A stretch of DNA of 64,000 bases from CADEDV01 sp964412375. GTDB lineage: Bacteria; Bacteroidota; Bacteroidia; Chitinophagales; Chitinophagaceae. Every line of letters begins with the position of its first letter. Position 1 is the stretch's first letter. The DNA lies in the NCBI GenBank assembly GCA_964412375.1, contig CAYPOD010000001.1, positions 62,001 to 126,000 of the forward strand. The letters run 5' to 3'. The translations under genes were made by a program, and so were the position numbers. Positions 1 through 7,900 of the stretch are shown piece after piece. The notes beneath the pieces were generated by a model. It searched no databases. It was not told where the DNA came from and saw nothing but the letters and a program-made list of their open reading frames with translations.

Positions 1-453
1 ATACCTCCAAAAGCGTTGCAACCTGCGCCCAAGATTTCAAAAGGAGAAAATTATCGTGGCCTGCCTTACCTGGTGCTTGACCATCCCCGTTGTTTTGACA
101 AAGATGATATTCTGGCCATCCGCACTTTTTTCTGGTGGGGACACTTTTTCAGTACCAGCATTCATCTATCGGGTATGTATAAAGAAATTTTTCAACAGCA
201 TATCATCAATGCCCGCCAGGAGATGGCAGCACTTGATTTTTATGTATGCATTAATGATGATCCCTGGCAGCATCATTTTGAAAACGAAAACTACAGGCCC
301 ATACGGGGAATGACACAGGATGATTATGACAGGGAAATAACCAACCGGTCATTTATAAAACTGTCAAAAAAAATACCACTGTCTGCATGGGATAATGCAA
401 CGAGCCTGCTGGTGGCAGATTTCAATTACTTCTTAGCGTTGTTGGCTGATTAA
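1..453 (+). CDS. Unrecognised protein, 5' end outside window
   Basis: The frame is open from base 1, so this is probably the 3' part of a longer gene; the in-frame TTG at 16 is only a possible start. The visible 150 residues are rich in aromatic residues and His (an FFWWGHFF stretch and a WQHHF stretch) and look like a soluble protein. I do not recognise a family. It ends exactly where the convergent START-like gene ends, with no base between the two stop codons. No signal peptide can be judged because the N terminus is missing. Function unknown. Confidence 0.6.
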   Translation: MPPKALQPAPKISKGENYRGLPYLVLDHPRCFDKDDILAIRTFFWWGHFFSTSIHLSGMYKEIFQQHIINARQEMAALDFYVCINDDPWQHHFENENYRPIRGMTQDDYDREITNRSFIKLSKKIPLSAWDNATSLLVADFNYFLALLAD

Positions 454-831
454 TTAATTGCCGAGGCGGTGAAAGAGATCCTTTACCTGGTGATCCCAGA
501 GCAGGCTTTGATCCTTGATCTCTTTTTTCTCTGCAAAATCTTTTATCACCAGGATGGTCTGGTTGGTGATTTCGGATTTTTCGATGCTGAATTCAAAATA
601 CTCTTCTTTGGGAGCATGTTGCCAGCGAAATCGTATAAACTTATCCTGTTCGCTTTCCAGCAGGTCTGCCTTGTCAAATGACCCATTCCAGCCAAAATAA
701 TAAACGCCGTCTCTTTCATCAACTTTTTCCGCAAACCATTCACCCAGGCCGGCAGGGGTGGATAAAAATTCATATAAAATGGACGGAGAACAACGAACGG
801 GGAACTCCAACGTATATAGCTGCTTGCTCAT
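454..831 (-). CDS. START-like (SRPBCC/AHSA1-type) domain protein
   Basis: The 125-residue protein reads as one small helix-grip domain. It begins with a strand and the SPSILYEFLSTPAGLGEWFA segment, typical of SRPBCC proteins where the first helix ends in a Leu-x-x-Trp-Phe turn, and it ends in the long amphipathic C-terminal helix that closes the hydrophobic cavity. This family binds hydrophobic ligands or assists other proteins; the ligand cannot be told from sequence. Short single-domain forms of this kind are common in Bacteroidota. It stands alone and converges on the preceding gene. The fold assignment is fairly safe, the role is unknown. Confidence 0.75.
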   Translation of the reverse strand: MSKQLYTLEFPVRCSPSILYEFLSTPAGLGEWFAEKVDERDGVYYFGWNGSFDKADLLESEQDKFIRFRWQHAPKEEYFEFSIEKSEITNQTILVIKDFAEKKEIKDQSLLWDHQVKDLFHRLGN

Positions 832-1144
832 CTCTTCATATTAAATAAGATCATAGCGACCGATGCAATAATAAAAAATAAATGATTCCGCCAAACTTTT
901 TTGCAGTTTATTTTTCTCTTTTACGGTCTTTATAAGGGTTTTGAAAAATAAAATCAACCGGGCGGCGTTAAAGTAAAACCAAAATTATTTTTGGCATATA
1001 TTAACCAAATACTTAAATTGCCTTGAAGTTCAATATGTTCTGAGCTACAAGAGAAACCGTGGTGGGTATTTTTCGAGTCCGAGCTGACCAAACAATTATT
1101 CCTAAACCCTTAAAATACACCATTCTAAAGCCATACCTATGAGC
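832..1144. other. Intergenic region upstream of rpoD
   Basis: This AT-rich gap of about 310 bases separates the divergent START-like gene and rpoD. I see no coding frame of note and no strong hairpin. A TATTTTTC octamer at 1066-1073 resembles the TAnnTTTG -7 element with one mismatch and could be the rpoD promoter, which would give a leader of roughly 65 bases. This assignment is weak. Confidence 0.4.
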
Positions 1145-2014
1145 ATGAGACAGTTGAAGATCACGAAGTCGATTACGAATCGTGAATCTCAAAGTTTAGA
1201 AAAGTACCTCCAGGAGATCGGCAAAGTCGAACTCATTACCCCCGAAGAGGAGGTCAAGTTAGCAACCCTTATCAAGCAAGGCTGCCAGAAGTCACTCGAC
1301 AGGCTGACCAAGGCCAATCTGCGTTTTGTGGTATCTGTTGCAAAACAGTATCAGAACCAGGGCTTGTCCTTACCCGACCTGATCAATGAGGGCAACCTCG
1401 GTTTGATCAAAGCCGCACAGCGTTTTGATGAAACCCGTGGTTTTAAATTCATTTCCTACGCTGTTTGGTGGATCCGCCAGAGCATCTTGCAGGCATTGGC
1501 CGAGCAATCAAGGATCGTTCGCCTTCCACTGAATAAAGTGGGGCTGACCAACCGCATTCAGAAAGCTTTTTCTCAATTAGAGCAGCAGTTTGAAAGAGAG
1601 CCATCGGCTGAAGAACTCGCCGAAGTGCTGGAAATGGACCTGGAAGAAGTTGCCTCCACACTTGGCATCAATGCCCGCCATGTCAGTATGGATTCACCAC
1701 TATCTGAAGGGGAGGAAAACACACTTATAGATGTGCTGGAAAATCCGAATGCGGAAAAAACAGATGCAGAGCTTGATCATAACGAGTCACTGAAAACCGA
1801 AATTGACCGCAGCCTGAAAACGCTGACGGAAAGACAAAAAGAAGTGATCTGTTATTTCTTCGGTATTGGCGTTGACCATCCCATGAGCCTTGAGGACATA
1901 GGTGAAAAATTTAACCTGACAAGGGAAAGGGTTCGCCAGATCAAAGACAAAGCCATCACAAAACTTAAAACCAACACCCGGACAAGAATCCTGAGAACTT
2001 ACCTGGGTGCATAA
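1145..2014 (+). CDS. rpoD: Primary RNA polymerase sigma factor (RpoD)
   Basis: This is the housekeeping sigma factor that directs RNA polymerase to TAnnTTTG promoters in Bacteroidota. The protein opens with MRQLKITKSIT, the characteristic start of the phylum's short RpoD, so the ATG at 1145 is preferred over the ATG two codons upstream. Region 1.2 (about residues 14-45), region 2 with NLRFVVSVAKQYQNQGL and DLINEGNLGLIKAAQRFD (about 60-100), the -10 recognition helix with YAVWWIRQSI (about 105-115), region 3 (about 130-210) and region 4 with the LTRERVRQIKDKAI helix-turn-helix (about 255-270) are all present. The length of about 289 residues is normal for the phylum, which lacks the long region 1.1 and non-conserved insert of E. 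coli sigma-70. Confidence 0.96.
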   Translation: MRQLKITKSITNRESQSLEKYLQEIGKVELITPEEEVKLATLIKQGCQKSLDRLTKANLRFVVSVAKQYQNQGLSLPDLINEGNLGLIKAAQRFDETRGFKFISYAVWWIRQSILQALAEQSRIVRLPLNKVGLTNRIQKAFSQLEQQFEREPSAEELAEVLEMDLEEVASTLGINARHVSMDSPLSEGEENTLIDVLENPNAEKTDAELDHNESLKTEIDRSLKTLTERQKEVICYFFGIGVDHPMSLEDIGEKFNLTRERVRQIKDKAITKLKTNTRTRILRTYLGA

Positions 2015-2060
2015 TTAAATTAAACCCGATCACACTGAGTTAAACTTTACACATCTACAT

Positions 2061-2068
2061 TATCTTTG
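2061..2068 (+). promoter_or_regulatory. Candidate ffh promoter -7 box
   Basis: TATCTTTG matches the Bacteroidota -7 consensus TAnnTTTG exactly. It lies 76 bases before the ffh start. Transcription from here would put the hairpin at 2079-2106 at the very 5' end of the ffh mRNA. No clear -33 TTG is visible. Confidence 0.6.
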
Positions 2069-2078
2069 CAACTCTTAT

Positions 2079-2106
2079 AAAAGTGAACATTACGATGTTC
2101 ACTTTT
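2079..2106 (+). terminator. 12-bp hairpin followed by T-rich tract, between rpoD and ffh
   Basis: AAAAGTGAACAT and its exact reverse complement ATGTTCACTTTT flank a TACG loop, and the run continues as TTTTTGTTTTG. It can be read as an intrinsic terminator for rpoD (64 bases after its stop codon) or, because a TAnnTTTG promoter lies just upstream at 2061, as a hairpin at the start of the ffh leader acting as an attenuator or mRNA stabiliser. Sequence alone does not decide. Confidence 0.7.
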
Positions 2107-2136
2107 TGTTTTGTGAAACAGGAAACAACGTGATAT

Positions 2137-3462
2137 ATGTTTAACAGTTTACAGGAAAAATTAGAATCGGCCTTTAAGAACCTCAAAGGACAGGCCCGCA
2201 TTACCGAACTGAACGTGGCTGCTACTGTGAAGGAGATTCGTCGTGCCCTGGTGGATGCGGATGTGAATTTTAAGATAGCCAAAGAATTTACGGATAAGGT
2301 AAAGGATAAAGCTATTGGGGAAAAGGTGATCAATGCCATTTCACCCGGCCAGTTGATGACCAAGATCGTAAAGGATGAACTGGCTGAACTGATGGGCGGG
2401 CAGGAAGCTGGTTTCAATGCAAAAGGCAACCCGGCAGTCATACTGATCGCTGGCTTGCAGGGTAGCGGTAAAACCACTTTTAGCGGCAAACTGGCCAATT
2501 ACCTGAAATCCAAAAAAGGGCTCTCTCCCCTGCTGGTGGCGGCGGATATTTATCGCCCCGCTGCGATGGAGCAGTTGAGAGTGCTGGGTGAGCAGATTAA
2601 TGTGGATGTGCATATTGAATTGGAGAATAAAGATGCTGTTGCCATTGCACAAAATGCCGTGAAAGAAGCCCGGAGCAAGAACAAGAATGTTGTTATCATA
2701 GATACGGCCGGTCGCTTAGCGATTGATGAAGTGATGATGACCGAAGTAGCCAATATCCGCAGCGCTGTGAATCCGCAGGAAATATTGTTTGTGGTTGATT
2801 CAATGACTGGCCAGGATGCGGTGAATACAGCCAAAGCATTCAATGACCGTTTGGATTTCACCGGTGTTGTTCTCACCAAATTAGACGGTGATACCAGGGG
2901 AGGTGCGGCACTTTCTATCAAATACACCGTCAACAAACCCATCAAATTCATCAGCAGTGGTGAAAAGATGGACACACTGGATATTTTCTATCCTGAAAGG
3001 ATGGCACAGCGTATCCTTGGCATGGGCGACATCACCTCTCTCGTAGAAAAAGCCCAGGAACAGTTTGATGAAGAGCAAGCCAAAAAACTGGAGGGAAAGA
3101 TCCGCAAGAACAAGTTTGATTTTGCCGATTTCAAGACCCAGTTGGAAGCCATCAAGAAAATGGGGAATATGAAAGACATGCTCAGCATGATACCAGGGAT
3201 GGGCAGCAAGATCAAAGACCTTGATATTAATGATGATTCCTTTAAGGGCATTGAAGCCATGATCAATTCCATGACCCCGGCAGAAAGAAGTAACCCTGAC
3301 CTCATCAACGGCAGCCGCCGCAAACGCATTGCCCGGGGTGCCGGGAAAGATATCGCCGAAGTAAATGCCTTTATGAAGCAGTTTGAGCAAATGCGGGATA
3401 TGATGAAAGGCATGAACAAAGCCGGTATGTTTGGTAAAATGATGCCGGGTATGAAGAGATAG
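2137..3462 (+). CDS. ffh: Signal recognition particle protein Ffh
   Basis: Ffh is the SRP54 GTPase that binds 4.5S RNA and the signal sequences of nascent membrane and secreted proteins and hands them to FtsY. The N domain (about residues 1-90) is followed by the G domain with the P-loop GLQGSGKTT (about 107-115), the DTAGR motif (about 190) and TKLDGDTRGG (about 248-257). The methionine-rich M domain (about 300-441) contains MIPGMG, the RNA-binding NPDLINGSRRKRIARGAG helix region and a Met-rich tail. The length of 441 residues is typical. It is followed by heptamer repeat DNA and rpsP, and belongs to a run of translation and secretion genes. Confidence 0.97.
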   Translation: MFNSLQEKLESAFKNLKGQARITELNVAATVKEIRRALVDADVNFKIAKEFTDKVKDKAIGEKVINAISPGQLMTKIVKDELAELMGGQEAGFNAKGNPAVILIAGLQGSGKTTFSGKLANYLKSKKGLSPLLVAADIYRPAAMEQLRVLGEQINVDVHIELENKDAVAIAQNAVKEARSKNKNVVIIDTAGRLAIDEVMMTEVANIRSAVNPQEILFVVDSMTGQDAVNTAKAFNDRLDFTGVVLTKLDGDTRGGAALSIKYTVNKPIKFISSGEKMDTLDIFYPERMAQRILGMGDITSLVEKAQEQFDEEQAKKLEGKIRKNKFDFADFKTQLEAIKKMGNMKDMLSMIPGMGSKIKDLDINDDSFKGIEAMINSMTPAERSNPDLINGSRRKRIARGAGKDIAEVNAFMKQFEQMRDMMKGMNKAGMFGKMMPGMKR

Positions 3463-3490
3463 TCAGAAAGTCAGGAGTCCGTAAGTCCGG
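3461..3490 (+). repeat. AGTCNNN heptamer repeats after ffh
   Basis: Starting inside the ffh stop codon, four AGTCnnn units (AGTCAGA, AGTCAGG, AGTCCGT, AGTCCGG) occur at 7-8 base spacing. Inverted relatives of the same unit (GACTTCC, GGACTTT) continue to about 3538. The same unit occurs as a strict tandem array inside the ade coding region at 40589-40623, so this is a dispersed short repeat family. Confidence 0.7.
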
Positions 3491-3627
3491 ACACCTTCGT
3501 TTATTGTCTTCTCTGACTTCCCAACTTTCGGACTTTCCTTTGGCATTCTCCCCTTCCCGTCTTATCTTCGTCGCCCGGTTTCTACCGGAACTAACAATTA
3601 TTGTTTAACGCTGTTAAATTTCTATTT

Positions 3628-4077
3628 ATGTCAGCCAAAATCCGTCTTCAAAGACACGGGTCCAAGAAGAGACCCTTCTACTTCATTGTAGTCGCCGATT
3701 CACGGGCACCCCGTGATGGTAAATTCATCCAAAAATTAGGTACGTACAATCCACTGACCGTTCCGGCCACTATTCAGCTGGATCGCCAGAAAGCATTGGA
3801 ATGGCTGAACAAAGGGGCTACCCCCACTGATACAGTTCGCCGCATCCTGAGCTTCAAAGGTGTGTTGTACCTGAAGCACCTGCTCCGTGGCGTAGGCCTC
3901 GGACTGTTTGATGATGCCACAGCAATGGAAAAATTCACGAAATGGAGCGCCGAACACGACGCCCAGATCAAAAAACGCCAGGAAGAAGCCTACCGCAACA
4001 AAAGAGCAAGACGTCCGATGCCGGGTCGCAGACCTGAGAGAAGGACAGAAAGCGAAAGCGGCGGTGGTGAAGGATAA
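3628..4077 (+). CDS. rpsP: 30S ribosomal protein S16
   Basis: S16 is a small-subunit protein that binds 16S rRNA and helps assemble the 30S body. The protein starts MSAKIRLQRHGSKKRPFY, the conserved S16 N terminus, so the ATG at 3628 is used and the nine upstream codons from TTG 3601 are discarded. The signature VVADSRAPRDGKFIQKLGTYNP (here spanning about residues 21-42) is complete. The C terminus beyond about residue 85 is an extended, charged tail rich in Arg, Glu and Gly (about 149 residues in total), as in other Bacteroidota S16 proteins. A TATCTTCG box at 3563-3570 is a one-mismatch -7 element. A strong terminator follows. Confidence 0.97.
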   Translation: MSAKIRLQRHGSKKRPFYFIVVADSRAPRDGKFIQKLGTYNPLTVPATIQLDRQKALEWLNKGATPTDTVRRILSFKGVLYLKHLLRGVGLGLFDDATAMEKFTKWSAEHDAQIKKRQEEAYRNKRARRPMPGRRPERRTESESGGGEG

Positions 4078-4125
4078 ATATACAGGCGCAACTGCCGGTA
4101 CAAATCCTGATCCTGAAAGTTCATG

Positions 4126-4161
4126 AATCCTGTCTCGTTAAAAGTGAGACAGGATTTTTTT
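4126..4161 (+). terminator. Intrinsic terminator after rpsP
   Basis: AATCCTGTCTC and GAGACAGGATT form a perfect 11-bp stem around a nine-base loop, directly followed by six T residues. It lies 48 bases after the rpsP stop and ends 34 bases before rimM, so rimM is likely to have its own promoter or to rely on readthrough. Confidence 0.9.
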
Positions 4162-4194
4162 ATCAGCTTATTTGTACAAATTTGCAATTCTTCA

Positions 4195-4713
4195 ATGGCT
4201 GAATATTTCAAAATAGGAAAACTGGTTGCGGTCCATGGTTTGAAAGGCGAATGTATTCTCAAGCATGAACTGGGAAAGAAAACATCCCTGAAAGGATTGC
4301 AGGCAGTTTTTATTGAAGAAAAAAAAGGGTCTTTCCTGCCCTGGTTTATTGAAGCAGCAAAGATAAAAAGCGAATCTGAAGTTTACCTAAAGCTGGAAGG
4401 CGTTGACACAAGAGAAGTGGCAGCTAAACTTACTCCCAAAGAAATATGGCTTGCGGAAGCAGATTTTAAAAAATTTGCCGCTAAATCATCCCCTGTTAAC
4501 TTGCTTGGATATTCTATCATTCATGAAAACAAGGTGTTGGGCGAAATATTAGAGGTGATCGAACAACCACATCAACTGCTTTGTCGCCTCGAAATCCAGT
4601 CAAAAGAAGTCCTGATACCACTGCACGAAAGCACTTTGCAGAAAGTTGAACATAAGAAAAAACAGGTGTTTGTGGAATTGCCGGAGGGTTTGCTGGATAT
4701 TTATATTTTTTAA
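4195..4713 (+). CDS. rimM: Ribosome maturation factor RimM
   Basis: RimM binds the 30S head and S19 and assists late 16S rRNA processing. The N-terminal domain starts YFKIGKLVAVHGLKGE, the RimM signature (G-K-x-x-x-x-H-G-x-x-G), and the PRC-barrel-like C domain holds the LLGYSI motif and the terminal LLIPLHE... / VELPEGLLDIY segment. ATG 4195 is chosen because the upstream in-frame ATG at 4123 lies inside the terminator hairpin. The protein is 172 residues, normal for the family. Its 3' end (about 4609-4711) is the parent of two decayed copies at 7183-7257 and 7828-7900. Confidence 0.95.
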   Translation: MAEYFKIGKLVAVHGLKGECILKHELGKKTSLKGLQAVFIEEKKGSFLPWFIEAAKIKSESEVYLKLEGVDTREVAAKLTPKEIWLAEADFKKFAAKSSPVNLLGYSIIHENKVLGEILEVIEQPHQLLCRLEIQSKEVLIPLHESTLQKVEHKKKQVFVELPEGLLDIYIF

Positions 4714-4742
4714 CGCCTTGGTTTATAATCGGATTGGGAGAA

Positions 4743-4780
4743 ACCGTTAAAAACGGGAAGTTGTACCGTTTAAAAACGGT
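4743..4780. repeat. Two tandem near-identical inverted repeats
   Basis: ACCGTTAAAAACGGG at about 4743-4757 and ACCGTTTAAAAACGGT at 4765-4780 are two copies of the same small palindrome separated by seven bases. The second is a 7-bp inverted repeat around AA. They lie between rimM and the lipoprotein gene and could be an operator pair or the remains of a terminator; no T-run follows. Confidence 0.45.
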
Positions 4781-4847
4781 GCTGCAGGAAAAAGGGTTTT
4801 TTATATTTTGAGAAAATATTTCTTCACTCAAGTATTAAACTTTTTCT

Positions 4848-6485
4848 ATGTTAAAAGAACTGAATCTTCATTCATTTAAAGCATTTTTATTCATTTTCTT
4901 TATCTGTACAATATCTCTAGTGATTATAACCTCCTGTAGAAAAATTGACAGCTTAAGAGGAAATAAGGTCGAACTAAAAGATCATTCCAACACTTTTTTT
5001 GAAGTACCCACCAATGCATCGTCACCCGTAAAAAGAATCATTGCAAAAGCTAAACAACAAAACGATTCAGCTCGGTTTGTAAACAGCCTTGTCAAAAAAG
5101 CAGGGTTGCCACAATGGGAAGATGCTATTTTGTATTATGGAACAGCCGCCACGATGCAAAGAACGAACGGTCCGGGACAATCTACTGACACACTGGTCTT
5201 TATTCCTTTTAAAAAAGAAGGTTCCTCGCAGGTTAGCTCTTTTCTTGCTTGTGCAGTTGGGCCTGATAGTGTAAAAATGAGATTGTTTCGTGGTGACCTG
5301 TATCCTTCTTACGACCCAGCCAACAAACTATTTCAAATAACAGATACTGTAAGTGGCGATTTTGTTTCACTGTATTGCATGTATCTTGAGTATCTTCAGA
5401 ATAACAGACGCAATACATTTCGTATCAATGACAGAAACAGACTCTTCAAATTTCAACAAAGACCTGATTCAGGAAGCACATTTGTTACAATGAAAGAAAG
5501 CAGGCAACCTGAAAGAAATATTCACAACAGCGGCAACAATCGTGAAATTGCATATTTTACTGTCACTGTTTGTATTACCTATGAGGTTTCAAACTATGAG
5601 GGTCAGCTTGTAGGATTTGAGCCGGGTCAACAACCTAATTGGGTGCATGAAGAAACCACCTGTTGGACAATAGGTTGGTGGATTTCAAACATAGATGGAG
5701 GTGGTGGTGGCACTGGCGATGTCACGACTATCCCGATTGACGGTGGTGGAGGTGGATTAGCATGGTATGATGACCCGCCTGGATGTCGGACTCCTAATGG
5801 AGGAGAAAATCCATGTACTGGTGACCCTAGGGGTGGATGGGAACCCATAGTTGACGAACCTTTACCTCCGTATGTTATCAATAATTTGAGCAAGCCATGT
5901 TTAAAAGCGGTTTTAAACAACCTCAGTGGAGGCGTATCAAACACTTTCTTTAAACAAGTTTTTAATATTTTCGACAACGCCACTAACCTGCATATCATTT
6001 TTAACGAAGCTAACCTTGACTCGATAAATGCATATGGGGTAGTAGATACTTCTACAATTGCAAGTATTGGATTCGTTGTTACAGTAGATATTGATACAAT
6101 AAAGTTGATAAGCTGTTCGCAAGAATGGATTGCATACGTCTTTATACATGAAATTGCACATGCTGGAATGTTCGCAAATGCTATCCAGTGGGACACTACT
6201 AGTTCACACCACGAGGTAATGATATCCCAATATCTTACCGAAATGGCTAACAGTTTAACGATAGCTTATCCCGGGCTATCTACCTTTGATGCATATGCAA
6301 TGTGCTATGCTGGTTTTTATTACTCAATTGATGGAATCTCTGCAAATCCGGCATTCTTGTATATAATGCTTCGTGAAGTAAAAAACAAATTAAACGATCC
6401 ATCTATACAAGCACAACAACTGATTGACCGGGGCATAGAATATACAGAAAATGGATCAAAGGGGATTAGAAGTAATTGCAACTAA
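4848..6485 (+). CDS. Secreted lipoprotein with HExxH metallopeptidase-like motif
   Basis: A signal peptide with a lipobox (IITSC, lipidated Cys30) predicts an envelope lipoprotein of 545 residues. The middle carries a glycine-rich low-complexity linker (about residues 283-310, encoded near 5697-5760), and the C-terminal part contains VFIHEIAHAG (His434, Glu435, His438), the zinc-binding HExxH core of many metallopeptidases. No family name can be given. Large lipoproteins with a Gly-rich linker before an HExxH domain are seen in Chitinophagaceae, so a cell-surface protease is a reasonable guess only. The gene lies between genuine rimM and the first decayed rimM copy, and the next secreted gene follows after 10 bases, probably cotranscribed. 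Confidence 0.75.
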   Translation: MLKELNLHSFKAFLFIFFICTISLVIITSCRKIDSLRGNKVELKDHSNTFFEVPTNASSPVKRIIAKAKQQNDSARFVNSLVKKAGLPQWEDAILYYGTAATMQRTNGPGQSTDTLVFIPFKKEGSSQVSSFLACAVGPDSVKMRLFRGDLYPSYDPANKLFQITDTVSGDFVSLYCMYLEYLQNNRRNTFRINDRNRLFKFQQRPDSGSTFVTMKESRQPERNIHNSGNNREIAYFTVTVCITYEVSNYEGQLVGFEPGQQPNWVHEETTCWTIGWWISNIDGGGGGTGDVTTIPIDGGGGGLAWYDDPPGCRTPNGGENPCTGDPRGGWEPIVDEPLPPYVINNLSKPCLKAVLNNLSGGVSNTFFKQVFNIFDNATNLHIIFNEANLDSINAYGVVDTSTIASIGFVVTVDIDTIKLISCSQEWIAYVFIHEIAHAGMFANAIQWDTTSSHHEVMISQYLTEMANSLTIAYPGLSTFDAYAMCYAGFYYSIDGISANPAFLYIMLREVKNKLNDPSIQAQQLIDRGIEYTENGSKGIRSNCN

Positions 6486-6495
6486 AGAATATGAC

Positions 6496-7131
6496 ATGAA
6501 AAAGATTATTACAGCAATTGGTTTTCAGATACTAATAATATTATCGGTTCCCGGGCAGGAGCGTTACATCAACATATCTTTACCGGATACAATAAGTAAA
6601 TATTTTGATTACGAAAACCTGAATAAATTCCCATGCACTGAATTCCCTACCGGTATATACTCATTAACTTTTAGAATCACCAGGAATAGCAAAGTAGTTG
6701 ACTTTGAGTTCTCAAATGACTCCTTACAAATTTTAAAAAAGTTCTTATTGAATGCTGTGTCAATTGGCGTAAAGAAATGTCATGTAAGAAAAAGCCGAAA
6801 AAGATATTTACAGCAGTTCTATTTCAACAATATTCTCTGGTGCAGCAATACAAGCGACTCTGCCTTAAATAGCACAAACCTTTGGAAAGAGGTGTCAAAA
6901 CTCTTATCGGATCAACTCGCCTCTATCGAAAGCTCGTTCAGACGATGTATTAAAAATACGGACAAACACCAGATTTTGAAGCCGGTCATTATAAACAATA
7001 TGAGTCCTAACTCTAAAAAACAAACCGGATTTTGGAATGACATCCAACATAAGGAAAGGAATAATGAAGAAAAGGAACGAATTATCAAACAAATTGAAGA
7101 AATGAGAAAGAAGAAATCGGGAATAAAATAA
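6496..7131 (+). CDS. Secreted protein of unknown function
   Basis: The chosen start at 6496 gives MKKIITAIGFQILIILSVPGQ, a Sec signal peptide with likely cleavage after the Gly-Gln. The in-frame ATG at 6451 would overlap the upstream gene and bury the signal. The mature part (about 190 residues) is predicted soluble, with a highly charged coiled-coil-like tail (KERNNEEKERIIKQIEEMRKKK). No family recognised. It is AT-rich compared with the housekeeping genes nearby. It is likely cotranscribed with the HExxH lipoprotein and may be its partner; this is inference from position. Confidence 0.65.
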   Translation: MKKIITAIGFQILIILSVPGQERYINISLPDTISKYFDYENLNKFPCTEFPTGIYSLTFRITRNSKVVDFEFSNDSLQILKKFLLNAVSIGVKKCHVRKSRKRYLQQFYFNNILWCSNTSDSALNSTNLWKEVSKLLSDQLASIESSFRRCIKNTDKHQILKPVIINNMSPNSKKQTGFWNDIQHKERNNEEKERIIKQIEEMRKKKSGIK

Positions 7132-7182
7132 ATATGTTTACTCATTTTAGTAATAACAGGCTTCAGCCATAAGGGTTACAAA

Positions 7183-7257
7183 GTCTTGCATGAAAACAGT
7201 TTGCAAAAAATTGACCATAAGAAAAAGCAGGTGCTTGTGGAATTGCCGGAGGGGTAG
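7183..7257 (+). pseudogene. Decayed copy A of the rimM 3' end
   Basis: Twenty-four codons ending in TAG encode VLHENSLQKIDHKKKQVLVE followed by LPEG, matching the RimM tail VL(IPL)HESTLQKVEHKKKQVFVE plus LPEG from 4609. Relative to rimM there is a nine-base in-frame deletion (IPL) and a change that turns the Leu codon after Gly into a stop. Most differences are silent or conservative, so the copy diverged while coding or came from a related rimM. No upstream rimM sequence is attached. It marks the right edge of the first block of secreted genes. Confidence 0.8.
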
Positions 7258-7352
7258 CATTTCTGGTTGTGGCACATATAACCTCCATTACTCAGATTCT
7301 TTAAAACTCAGAGGAAGCTGTAACTAATAAATTCATTTAAATATCTTCAAAT

Positions 7353-7835
7353 ATGAAAAATTTCTTTTGGGCAACAGTGCTTATTCTTTATAACACACCT
7401 GCCTGCAACGCTCAAGAAAAATATAATAAAGAGCTTTCAAATTTCCAGAGGATAATTCATTTACATTTTTATAATTCCCCGTTTGTCAAAGAAAAAAAAC
7501 CACCCGATTCTCTAAAGTTTGAGATACTTTTTTTCATTATGCGTACAGATTCTGACGGGAAAGCAGAATCAATAAACCTGTTTTCTGACGCCGCCAATAC
7601 CGATGTCGGGTACTCTATATTCAAGCAACTTACCCTTAAAGACTTTAGCAACTGGAAAACTACTGCTGCAATAAACAAAACACTCATAATCCCGTTGACT
7701 ATTATTGGAAATATTGATCCTCCAAATCATATTGAATCATTTATTAAAGACTTCTCTAAATTAGGAAACCAATCGTCTAATATTGTCAATATTCCTGGAA
7801 TCAATTTTTACTGGCCAGACAAAAAGAAAAATTGA
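7353..7835 (+). CDS. Secreted protein of unknown function
   Basis: A 160-residue protein with an N-terminal Sec signal (MKNFFWATVLILYNTPACNA, cleavage likely after NA, before Gln-Glu). The mature part is probably globular and ends in a Lys-rich tail. It shares the architecture of the secreted protein at 6496 (short secreted, many Lys, Asn and Phe) but I cannot align them confidently. Its stop codon lies inside decayed rimM copy B, so the C-terminal few residues (KKKN) are read from the rimM remnant. No family recognised; base composition is AT-rich. Confidence 0.6.
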   Translation: MKNFFWATVLILYNTPACNAQEKYNKELSNFQRIIHLHFYNSPFVKEKKPPDSLKFEILFFIMRTDSDGKAESINLFSDAANTDVGYSIFKQLTLKDFSNWKTTAAINKTLIIPLTIIGNIDPPNHIESFIKDFSKLGNQSSNIVNIPGINFYWPDKKKN

Positions 7836-7900
7836 CCATAGGAAAAAAACAGATGCTTGTGAAATTGCCGGAAGGACTATTAGGCATATATCTTACCTAG
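7828..7900 (+). pseudogene. Decayed copy B of the rimM 3' end
   Basis: Reading AAA ATT GAC CAT AGG gives KIDHR and, after a single-base insertion in the A-run at 7843-7849, CAG ATG CTT GTG and onward gives QMLVKLPEGLLGIYLT and TAG. This matches the RimM tail VEHKKKQVFVELPEGLLDIYIF through to the natural C terminus. It is frame-shifted and has no rimM body, so it is non-functional. It overlaps the stop of the upstream secreted gene and the stop of the convergent gene at 7893. Confidence 0.8.

Noticed and set aside
4123..4194. Upstream in-frame ATG extending rimM
   Set aside because: The extension lies inside the terminator hairpin and RimM homology begins at 4195.
5627..6196. 189-codon minus-strand open frame
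   Set aside because: It is antisense to the HExxH lipoprotein; its Pro-rich part is the reverse reading of the Gly-rich linker.
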